DNA from: Agapetus fuscipes
Lineage: Eukaryota > Arthropoda > Insecta > Trichoptera > Glossosomatidae
Direction: 5' to 3'
Assembly (NCBI GenBank): GCA_951799405.1
Contig: OX637345.1
Coordinates: 12,276,001 to 12,340,000 of the forward strand
Length of the DNA stretch: 64,000 nt
Positions 24,801 to 36,800 of this stretch are shown here, piece after piece. A program made the translations under genes and the position numbers. Positions within the stretch are counted from its first letter, which is position 1; each line of letters begins with the position of its first letter. Under the pieces are notes generated by a model, which searched no databases, had not been told where the DNA came from, and saw nothing but the letters and a program-made list of their open reading frames with translations.

Positions 24801-27800
24801 TTTGAGGGGAATGGTAAGATGACGAAAGAATTAGAGAAGCGTGCCAGCAAAGGAAGATGCGTGATAGGAGCGTTTGGTAGAATAGCGAAGAATAAAAGGA
24901 TACCAAAGAAAATGAAAATGGCGGTACACAATTGTATTTTGTTGCCGACCCTGATGTATGGAAGCGAGTCATGGACGTTGAATGAAAGAGAAGTAAATAA
25001 GGTATGCACCGTAGAAATGGCCCATCTGAGAAGTATGACAGGAAAAACACTGAAAGATAGAGTGAGAAACGAATGGGTTCTAAATGAATGCGGAGTAAAA
25101 GAAAGCGTGAAAGTGAAAGTTCAAAGAAGTGTGATGCGATGGTTTGGACATATTGAAAGGATGAATGAAGACCGACTGACAAAAAGAGTGTATAAAGGGA
25201 ATGTAACAGGTAAGCGTGGAAGGGGAAGACCTAGGAAACAATGGATTGATCAGATAAATGAGATTGCGAATGAATGGAATTTACAGAGTGGAAACAAGAG
25301 AAGAGCATGCATGAAAAGAGTGATGAAATTAGATGAGATGAAAGAAGTATGCAAGGACAGAGTCAAGTGGAGGCACTTGTGTGGAGGTACTGGCCACCCC
25401 TAGAGGAAAGGCGGCAGGATACAAGACAAAAAGACAAGTCGCATTCTACCTATTCTTCTTGCATTGTTCTTGCGTTTTATTACAAAATCTCGATATTATT
25501 AATTTTTGAGTTATTGCTCTTTATTATTAAGCGTGCGATGTCTCTTTAAGAAAAGAAAGTCAGTTTGCCAGATACAACAAGAGATAGATATTTACCATAT
25601 CTGTCCTTGGCTACGATGTTTTCTGAAGCAGCCGATGGTTTGGAAGGTCCACTCTTGTTGACAGCCTTGACCCTGAACTGGTAGGTCTTTCCTTCAATCA
25701 GATCAGGAACCTTAGCTTCACATTTGTTACCAGGCACCTGCAAAGTAAAGATCAATGATGGTAGTTAAGGTGATGACGATTGGCCGATGCCCAGCTGGAA
25801 GATAAATTTTCTGTGAAATAGAGGACACAGTTAAATAAGCGAACATGTCTCCAGAATGACATGATAGACTTACTTTGTAGCTTAAGTGATGACTATCGGT
25901 TAAAGTCCTGCTGGAAGACCACATAAAAGACTTTAAGATAAAGGACATAGTAAGATGAGAGACCATGTCTCCAGAATGAGTCATGATAGACTCACTCACA
26001 CCTTAGCTTATGAGATGACAATTGGTCAATGTCCAGCTGGAAGACCACATAAAAGTCTATGGAATAGCGGGCATAATATGGACTGTTGCATTTGATTATC
26101 GGAGGAAAGATCAAGGGAAAAAGAAGTGTCAGCAGAAAGCAGATCTCATGGCTCCATAATCATCGAGATCGGAGAAGGATACGGACATTGTAGAGTCCGT
26201 TTAGAGTCACCAGAGATAATAAGATATTCTCGCAAGTAATAGTCGACGAGGGAAGATCTGACACAACACTGAAAAAATAAATAGAGGATTGATCATTGTT
26301 TTCCTTACCTCCACAGCCTTGACCCACTTCCCAGAGTCCCTCTCCTTCTTCTCCACGATGTACCCGGTGATGGGAGCTCCTCCATCGCTCTCAGGCTTCT
26401 CCCACTTGAGGTCCACGTGGTTCTTGGACCAGTCCTTGAACTCTGGCTTGCCTGGTGCATCAGGCTCGTCTGAAAAAAACAGAATGATGTCAAATGATCC
26501 TTTGTTACTATTAAGTTTAATCAGTTATTTTCTATGTCCCCTTAGATCTCTTTTAACAGAAGTCCCTTAATTTTGAATATGTTTCTTCAGTTTTATGAAC
26601 ATAAATCCTCTCAATTTTCAACTGCGTCCCATTAAAATCATCTACTATAACCTCAAATTATAGTAGGTATATAATAATTCCCCACTCACCGAATGGATTC
26701 TTCGCAGTGGTGGCGCTTTCCGTCACCAGTGGCTCAGACTCTCCCTCCGCATTGACTGCCTTCACCCGGAACATGTAGTCCTTGCCCTCGTTGAGGCCGG
26801 TGACTTCACACTCCGGATCCTTGGTGGTGCAGACGGGCACCCATCTGCCAGTCTCGGTGTCCATGCGTTCAACAACGTAGGCTTCCACAGGCTCGCCACC
26901 GTCGTCTTCTGGCTTGTCCCATTTGAGCTTGCACCCGTCGGCTTTGATGTCGGATACCTTGAGAGGACCTGAAAAAAAAAACATCAATTATATTCATCCA
27001 CAGTGCACAACCAAATCTTTAGGATAGAGATGTCTTCATGTGTTCATGACCGGTCTACGGTCAAGTGGTTACCCCTACGGACTTGTAATTGAAAGGTTGT
27101 GTGTTTGATTCCAGGCAGAGCACAACAAAATTATCATTTAATTTTCCAATTATGCTCTTTGCTGTGTTGAAAACTTTATAATCTGAAGGTTGTGGGTTTG
27201 ATTCCCTCATTCACAGAATTTCATTCACCAAATACAGGTCACCAAAGCTCCATCCAGCCTTACAGCGCCTGGGTCTTGCTTGAATAATTGGCGCTTTCTA
27301 TAGCGATGACCAAGTTCGCAGACAGCTATTGAGGTATAAAAAATACTCATCCTTACCTTTAGGTTTAGATGGTTTGCTAACGACCGTCACATCAACTTCA
27401 ACGGTATCAGTTCCAGAATCATTCTTGGCCGTCACAATGTAGATGCCGGTGTCAGCTCGCTTCATCTTCTGGTAGATGAACGAGGTCTTGTACTCCTCGT
27501 TGACAATCTTCAGCCGCTCGTTATTGGCCAGCACTTGTCCCTTGTAGGTCCACGTGATGGTGGGTTCTGGTTCTCCCTTGACATCAGCCTCCAGCTTGAG
27601 GGTCTCTCCGGATTTGATGGACTTCTTCTGGAGGTTCTTGCGGTCGATCTTGGGCGCCACTGAAATGGAAAGAAAAGACTTGCATTCAGAAGATCTTAGA
27701 GCTTACAGCCGGTATTTGAAGCTAAGGTATAGTTTCACAAGATAGAGATCATTGCATTGATGTAAGAGAAAAGCACATCATTTACCTTCTGTATCCATCC

Positions 27801-30800
27801 TTACTTTTGTTTACAATTACAAATTTAGCAGAGTCAGGATAGAAGAAGTTAAATGGAATGTGGTCATGGAATATTAACATTATCAACATGGAACATACTA
27901 GATCAAATGATTATTGAAGTTGCTGAAGTACATACAATTTTCTGTACAATAAAAGAGGAAGAAATGACTCGATAAATCTGTATCAACTGAAACCTGATCA
28001 TAGGAGTTTCAGTCCTTTGAATCACAGATGGTGCTTTGCCACACAACTGGATTGGTGTTATTAGAATCAGTAGTTCTATCAAATATAGTATTGTTGCCAT
28101 GTTCTATTAAAGTGCTTTTATCCCTATTTTATAACACAACACAGAGATAACATTAAGCTTACAGAAGCGTGGCTTGCAGATGACACTCTTTGAGTGGTCG
28201 GACGGCTCGCTGGGTCCAGCCTTGTTGACGGCGATGACACGGAACTCGTACTCGTGACCTTCTTCCACGTCTGTCACGCGACCAGCTGGACGCTCGCCTT
28301 GGGTCTTGGCGCAGTCCTGCCAGGATCTGGTGAAAAGAGTAGAATATGATAATGGATCAATTAGATAATCGTGACGACCTAATGAATGGCAACATAGGAT
28401 TTATTTTAGAAGGAGTTCCGACAGAATGGTTGAAGCAAATGATAGTGGATTTTCACTCTATTAGATGAGAAAACCACTGAAAAATAAGAAACTGGATAAT
28501 AATTATAAGATTGATTAAAAAGATGCACTAATAAGCATAGCTGTTTTATTAAGAAAAAGATGAATATGTCTAAAAAACGATAGAAATATCTATAAAAAAT
28601 TTGTACAAAAATCAACTTAGTAATTTGTTTATACAGCTCACAAAACGCCCTAATCTCCTCACTACATAAATACATAAATAATCTTTCATGAACTCAATTT
28701 GTTAAGCTTTAAAATTTTGCTGACTGCTCTCCGGACACCTTGGTAATCCACCAAGGGTGTGATTTGTCTGTCCAGGCAAGCGAGGCCCAATTTTATTCAA
28801 ACATATTATACAATAACTGAGTCTTGATTGAGTTGTAACTTTAAAATGTTTAAAAGGTTTGCACAATGCTATTAAGATGTAATTAATATGGCAAAATAGC
28901 TCTGAAAAATTATACTCTTCATGACACAAAACAAATCATTCTAAAAATGATTTTCATGACTGCTATAGCAACTTGATATGCTTTGGGTGAGTTTGGGATA
29001 AGCAGAAGGAGAATCTCCTTACCTTCCTCCCTTCTCCCTCTTCTGTATGACGTATCCGATGATTGGAGCTCCGCCATCATTCTTTGGTGCGGCCCACTCC
29101 AGTTCCACAAAGTCCTTGTCCCAGTTGCGGAGTTCCGGACGTCCAGGTTTATCGGGCTCGTCTAAAACAATGACCATCAGAATTATTGTACCCACATTGC
29201 AAGTTGATGTGATCAGAGGCGTTATTCTACTAAATTCTTTATGACCTTAAAGCGAAGAGATAGCGATTCGTGTTCAAAAATAAGATGTACTGTGATTTTT
29301 TGTCCATGGAGTTCATTCGAAAGTGCTAGTAAGCTCCGACATGGATTGATATCCAAAGTGTAAGGAATTTAGCAAAATAGCTCTCCAGGTCAATGAAGTC
29401 TGCATTGGCTGGGTCACATACAGCGAATTTACCATTGGGTATGCAAAAAATGATTGTGATGACAGACCTAAAGAGACGCAGGACAGTAGGAAGACACAGA
29501 TTAAGGTGGCTGGATGGAATAGGGGTTTTTAACCCAAAATTAAAATATCAGCAAGGTTTACTTCACAATAAATGAAAACAAGCTCTATCAGGAAACCTTC
29601 CCTTCAAGTGAAGGGGTTGGCGTAAGACCAACCCCATTCCTTGAAAATAAATAGGTGACACACACCATAGTTGCAGTCAAGTGACACACATTTGTATGAC
29701 TAGGGTCCTTGGCAACTGATAACAAAATATTGTTTAACTATTTCCCTAGAAACCCAGTTGGGTGATGCCACAATTTTTTTCCAGTTTATTTATACTGACT
29801 CCATTTCATAAAAGCATAATGAGCACAATCATGGTTTCAAAAGTTGAATGTGTCTCACCGAATGGATTCTTGGCTGTGATGGCCTTCTCTGTTTCCAGTG
29901 GTTCAGATTCGCCTTCCTTGTTGACGGCCTTGACCCTGAACTTGTACTGCTTGCCCTCTTGGAGACCTGAGATTTGAGCCTGTAACCGATAAAAACCAAA
30001 CAAAATTAGAAGAAGTATTTCTCCGAACTGAGCTCCAAATTTTACATGAACCCTTTTGGGTAAACTGATAATTTGGCATGTTTTAAAAAAGTCAGATAGT
30101 TCCAAGGGTTTTTATATCTACTACACACTAAGAAATTGTGTACAAAAAAATTGAGACCATGAAATAACAATATTTTAGTGACAAAACCTATCAAATTGAA
30201 CAAAGAGTTTATTATATCATTAATTGATGAGGCATTCACTTTGTAACCTTTCAATTTAAATTTTTTAAAGAGTTTATTTGTTAAAAAAAAAAAATTAAAG
30301 CATAAAACAGGCAGGAATGTCTAAACACCATTCAATAGGGTAGTTGCAGTGGTAGGGAAAACGGTTGAAAATAATATGGTTCTGTAGAGTACATTTCAAG
30401 GATCACAACCATATATTTTTTGTGTAGTAAAAATAAAAATATTATTGATAATTTTAAAAAATAAAATGCGGAGAATTTTAGTCGCGCCAAAACGCAGCGC
30501 GTTCGACTTCGCGAATCTTGACGTAAAAATGACGTCAAGATTCGCCACTGGGCCCGCCGATACCTACACTCCGAAAATGCATCGGCGTCATATCTGCCTA
30601 AATAAACAAAATGACCTTTTTTCCGAAAATCGAGAATACGCTAAATTTAAACAGCTTTAGTTTAAAAACTAAGCAAGATATTTTTTTTTTGAAAACGCAG
30701 ATGCATTTAAAAAAATGTATTCTACCATTTTATACAATGAAAAAAATATGTGATATTTCCCTATTGGACATAATTATTTCCTGTTATTTGTGCACAATTT

Positions 30801-33800
30801 AGGCGCAATGGACTTTAATCACTTTGGTTGTGGATGCCCAATTTGGGATGAAATAAGCTTGGATTGGTGAAATAGAGACACTGACCTTGGGTTCCTTGCT
30901 GGATCCACATGGCACCCACGTTCCAGTCAAAGGATCCATCTTCTCAATCTCGTAGTATTCAATGGGACTGCCTCCATCGTCATCTGGTTTCTTCCAGGCC
31001 AGAGTGCAGCCATTCTTGGTGACGTCGGAAACTTCCAATGGACCCTTGGGAGTGGAAGGTTTACCTGGAAAAATGGTATTTTTTTACATCAATGTGATCC
31101 CTGAGAAAATTAGAAAAGATATGAAGTTTTTATGTAGATGTTTTTTACTGTAGATATTGTTTCACACATTCATAAGAAAATGTATTGAAATATTAATATT
31201 ATTATAATCTGTATTACAATTATGTTGATTCATAAATATAATGAAATATAAAGGACCAAACATAGTACCTTGTGACATACCACAAAATAAATATGTTCAT
31301 TGATTGAATTCAATCAATATGAATTTTCAGTGTTAATACACAAACCATAAAAAATATATAGAAATATGTTCACATCCAATATAGGAATATTTCAACAAAT
31401 TGCTTACCAACAACAATGATTTCCACTTCAGCCTCATCTTCACCGACTTCGTTCTTGGCCTTGATGGTGTATTTGCCTGAATTTGCCCTCTTGGACTTCA
31501 TGATCAGGAATTTAGTGTTGTAATCCACGTTGTCAATGCGGATGATGTCATCTGTCTCCAGTTCCTTGCCTCCGAATGACCAAGTCACCTTGGGCGCTGG
31601 TTCACCAATGATCTTGATGTCTAAGGCCACTTGGAGACCAGCCTTTACAGTGATGACATTCAGGTTGGTGCGGTCAATGTGTGGTTTCACTGAAAGATAC
31701 AAAAAATATTTTAATTTATGGAATCACAAATTCATTGAAACTAACTGGAGAGAGTGGAATAAGCACATGAAATTTATTAAAAAAAAAGACATTGAAGCAT
31801 TTTAGTGGTGCCAAAAAAGGCTGTAATTTTTGTCTGTAAAAAACAATGGTAGCCTGCCAGGTTGCTACAAACCCTAGTTTTGGAATTGTCATAAGCTGTT
31901 GATTTTTATCTGTTTTCATGGTTGGTATAATTGACGTATGCCCACCAGGGGTTTTGGCTCCATTTTCATCACTACATCTGACGTGAATTAGAATTTACAA
32001 AGTCCTACTTATCTTTTTAATCATCTGTGGAGATCTAAACTTGATTTAACCTTAGAAGTTATTAAGAAACCTACAAATTTCGCTTGGATATCTAGCTGTA
32101 TACAATTTAACTACTTTCTGAGAAAGCGTGAAACTACAATCGATAAAACAATGATGAAAGCTTACAGAATCTAGGCTTGGCAGTGTGCCAGTTGGTTTGT
32201 TCAGATGGCTCTGAAGGTCCTGCTTTGTTCACAGCCCTGACCCTGAACTGGTATTGGTTGCCTTCCTCCAGTTTTGGCACTGTCGCTTGGCACATGGGTC
32301 CAACTTCGACAGCCTGGAAAATAATGAAAAAATACATCATTAGATTACAATGTAATCCTTACATAAAACATTCACAGATACCTCTGAATAGACCTACGAG
32401 AATGATAAATCCACATACCTTTCCAAATCCAAGAGGTTAAAAAGGTATATGAGGAAAAAGTCTGATAGATGATTGAGCAGAAGACCTGGTTTGAATCTGT
32501 GGGTGCCTGAAATGATTTCTTGATTTGGTGTTTCTTCCCAACCCACGTCTAAGTACAGGCAAGTTACAGCCATCTTTAAATGAAAGTTTTTATTTGTTTA
32601 CTAAAAAAATTTATGAAAATGAACTTTCACAAAGTAACTGCTGAAAATTTAGAAAGATATACTGTCTGAACTTTTACATACAAACTCTTCATCGGTTAAA
32701 TCAAATGAGCAATAAATGGACCAATTTGTATTTCCAAACATTGACAAAATGGATATGAAGACCAAAAGGAAGGTTAACCTGAGGGTTAGGAAAAAGTCAG
32801 AAAGAAGTAACCTTCCTGGTTGTCAATGTCAAGAAAAAGACTGAAAAACAAAGTGTCGAGGAGCTGATTCATACTTCTTGATACTTTTGGCTATGAAGAA
32901 ACTCTGAAGAGACATATGAAGAGTAAAAGGAAATGAAGATTAAATACCTTGACGAATTCCCCTCGGAACTTGTCCATCATTTCCACAATGTACCCTGTGA
33001 TGGGTGCACCGTTGTCCCTGATGGGTGGCTCCCACTTGAGCTTAACCATGGTTTCATCCCAGTCCACGATGTCAGGAAGACCAGGAGGCGTCGGGGCGTC
33101 GAATGGATTCTTCGCAACCACGGCAGAATCGGCTTCCAATGGCTCGGATTCTCCTTCTTCGTTGACGGCCTTGACGCGGAAGAGATATGTGTGCATGGGT
33201 TCGAGACCTGAGAAATACAAGCAATATTATGTAGGACACCGATGAGCAGCAATGGTGAAAAATGGAAGAAGAATATCCATCAAGAACTAGGCAGTAGAGA
33301 TATGGGGAAGAGAAGTACCATATGGTTTCTCCAGATGCTGAATTAGAAGTTGGGACAAAAAATGGCTTTAGGCAACAATTATATGACTTATCTGGATGTT
33401 TTTGATTTGCTTTGAACAACTTATCTAACTTTATTGTATTCATGATGATGAATTGTGTTCTAACATCCCCTGGCATGGAATGCAACTATTACCTATTATT
33501 ATTATTATTACCTACATGGAATGCAATTCCACCAACTGAGCTATTGACCAAATCGTACAATCAAACTTAAGCCATCAAGAATAAAAGTGTGTTTACAAAA
33601 GAATAAATAAATTTACCGGTGATTTTTCCTTCCAGGGCATCGCCATCCACACTTCCGGCTGGAGTCCATTTTCCGGTGGCAGTGTCCATCTTCTCCATGA
33701 CGTACATGCTGAGAGGAAGTCCACCGGTGTGTTTGGGCTTCTTCCACTTCAGCTTGCAGCCTTCCTTGTGGACATCCACCACCTCAAGAGGACCTTCAGG

Positions 33801-36800
33801 CTTGCCTGGTTTGTCTGGAGATGAGAAATAGTTTCATTAAAATCCATACAGAGATTCAATTATCAATGAAAAAGAAAAATATAAAACCATGAATATTGGG
33901 CAAATTCCAGTTGGAAGATCACATATAAGTCTGTAAAATAGAAGACATAGTAAGATGAGCAAACATGTCTCCAGAATGACATGATAGACTTACTCCGTAG
34001 CTTAAGAGATGACAATTGGTTAACGTTCAGCTGGAAGACAACACAAAAGTCTATGAAATAGAGGACATAGTAAGATGAGAGACCATGTCTCCAGAATGAG
34101 CCATGATAGACTCACTCACACCGTAGCTTATGAGATGACAATTCGTCAACGTCCAGCTGGACGACCACATAAAAATATGTAGAATAGAGCATATAGTAAG
34201 ATGAGAGTCCTTGTTTTTGGAATGAGCCATAATAGAATCATTCACACCGTAGCTTATGAAATGGCAATTGGTTAACTTATAGCAGAAAGATCACATAAAT
34301 GTCTGGAATAGAGGACACAGTAAGATAAGAGATATGTTTCTAGAATTAGACGGACTCTAATGAGATGGCAATTGATTAACAACCAGTTCAAAGACCACAC
34401 AGTCTGTGAAATGTCTTATGGATGAGCCATGATAGCCTCTAATAACATGACAATTGGTTAAAATCAATTTGAAAGGCCAATGAAGATGATTATAATTACC
34501 AAGGATGATGACTTCCACGGTGGCCTCGTCCATTCCGGAGTCGTTCTCCGCCTTGAGTGTGTAGATGCCAGAGTTCTTCCAGGAAGTTTCTGTCATCTGC
34601 AGCTTGGTGTTGTAGTCCTCGTTCTCTATCTTGGTGTTCAGATTGTTCTCGAGGACCTGAAGGCATGTGAAATGAACCATAAAATAACCGCAACCATTGT
34701 ATTACTATTTTATACGGGGTATTCAAATGCTCTGTAAAGTCACTTTCATTTCTTTGGAAGTATGCATCATGTATCTTTCTCTCCCCAATGGTGTTACAGT
34801 CTTGGCCTTCTAAATGCTGCGCCTCCAACTTATTCAGTCTTCTATAGCTTCTAGTATCACACCTCAAGAGCCCTCTGCGTGCATGGTCGTCACTGTAGAA
34901 AGTGCCAATTCTCAAGCAAGACCCAGTCGCTGTAAGGCTGAACAGAACTTTGGTGACCTTTGGTCTTTGGTGAAGGTATATGAATTTATCAACCCAGCAA
35001 AGAGCAATTTGAAAATATAAATGGTATATTATTATTATATACCTTGTTGGCAAACGTCCATGTCTTGGTTGGTGGAGGTTCACCCTTGATGTCCACATCC
35101 AACTTCACCAGGGCACCGGCTCGCACCCTCACCAGCTGCATCTTGTCACGGTTGATGTGAGGTTTCACTGCAAATGTTACAACAAGAAAATATACCATAA
35201 GTTTTAACCTTCAGGACAATCGTAACAACCCTGTAGTTGCTGACGTTTTGGGTATGGGTGAAACATGGCCTAAAGATGCACAAAACAGATTATATAAATA
35301 AACATTGGGATGATTTATTTGGTGAGCTCTGTTTTGTAAGAGTCACAACTTAAAAGGCCTCTACAGGCTTGGTAATCGCTGAAGAAATGTTCAATTCTCA
35401 AACAAAATGTTGTAAGAACCAAGGTGCTGTGAGGCTTAACCTGCAGAGTGTCGGAATGCGGATCCGCGTTCTAAGTACTTATCATATTTTTTTTAGTTTT
35501 TCTTGAGTTTTTACAGAGAAATAAGATTGAAAATATCGCTAAACATACTCTAATTGAATAAAAGTAGCCACCAATAAACTCAAAGCATTAATTTTCATTA
35601 GTGAATATTAAAACAAAATATTTTTAGTTGACCTTGATAATTTGAAGAGTTTAATAGACCTTTGATGACTGGTTTTTGGTAAAGACAAATAAATTTTTCA
35701 AACCAGCAAAGGGTAAATTTTGAAACATATTTTTTGTACTCCCTTTGAAATCAAATTCATTATCTTCCGTTTACGAGTAGGTAGCGTTAACTACAGACTA
35801 TTCAAACGAGTCCCTGGCAGTTTGAGTCAGTGGGCAAGAAAACAAATTTCCCGAAAGTGCTCTATCTTCAAGATCTCAAGTAATATTATAATTTCTGATA
35901 GTTGAATGAAGTAGGAATAAGAAGAAAAGAAAAGAAGTGTTCCTTACAGAATCTGGCCTTGGCCACATGAGGTTCAGTGGCATCTGATGGCTCTCCAGGC
36001 CCCGCCTTGTTCACGGCCCTCACACGGAACTGGTAAGTGTTGCCCTCCTTGAGATCTGGCACACGTGCTTTGCACTCGGGCGTCTGGAACATACAAATAT
36101 ATTCACACTGGAGTAACGGTCGTTTGACATATTTACATATTATGAGGTCTGCTTTTTTGTCATCACCCGGCCAGGTTGCTAGGGAAAACGAATACCTACA
36201 CATATTTTGTTATTGGTTACTAAGAACGACAGTCCTACAGGAGACTGACGTTTGCTTGCCAAAAATAAGTTACAAATTCAAATATTTTCTGACCTCATTA
36301 CACTTCAAGATTAATTACACTTTTCCGATTTTAGATGAACCGTTATTGGAGAACTTCATCCTCAATCTTCATGCAGAAAGGGTGCATCATGAAGACGTTG
36401 GCTATGTCTCCAATTTTGTGGACGTTTTGTCCAGAATAATGTAAGTTCTCACATAACGGTTTGTCTAATATCTGACGTGTAAATAATCTTGAAATGTAAT
36501 TATCATAATGTAAATACACAATCTATTTTCATGTATTATTTGTTTCCAGGGTTATTTAGCAGACAATTAAGCCAACCATTAAGCAGAGAAAGCTTATGTA
36601 CTTCGGTCACATTTTGAGAAATGAGAAGTATTGTCTCCTTCATCTTATCATACAGGGTAAGATTGAGGGGAGAAGATCTCAGGGACGCCAAAGGATATCG
36701 AGGCTGAAAACCTGTGGCAGTGGTTTGACAGAAGCACCAAGTCCCTGTTTCGAGCCGCAGCATCTAAAGTCAAAATAGCCATGATGATCGCCGATCTTTG

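Larger units (their letters stand above)
23996..25541. mobile_element. MITE F copy 1, split by an RTE insertion
   Basis: Left part 23996-24148 and right part 25438-25541 are together equivalent to the intact copy at 61461-61711 (reverse). Termini resemble cgcacgcttaataataaag and its inverse. The break lies exactly at gctgtcg / gtcgcattc. Confidence 0.85.

Noticed and set aside
33072..33485. 137-codon minus-strand frame overlapping exon 32
   Set aside because: A shadow of exon 32 in another frame joined to intron sequence; the translation shows no domain.
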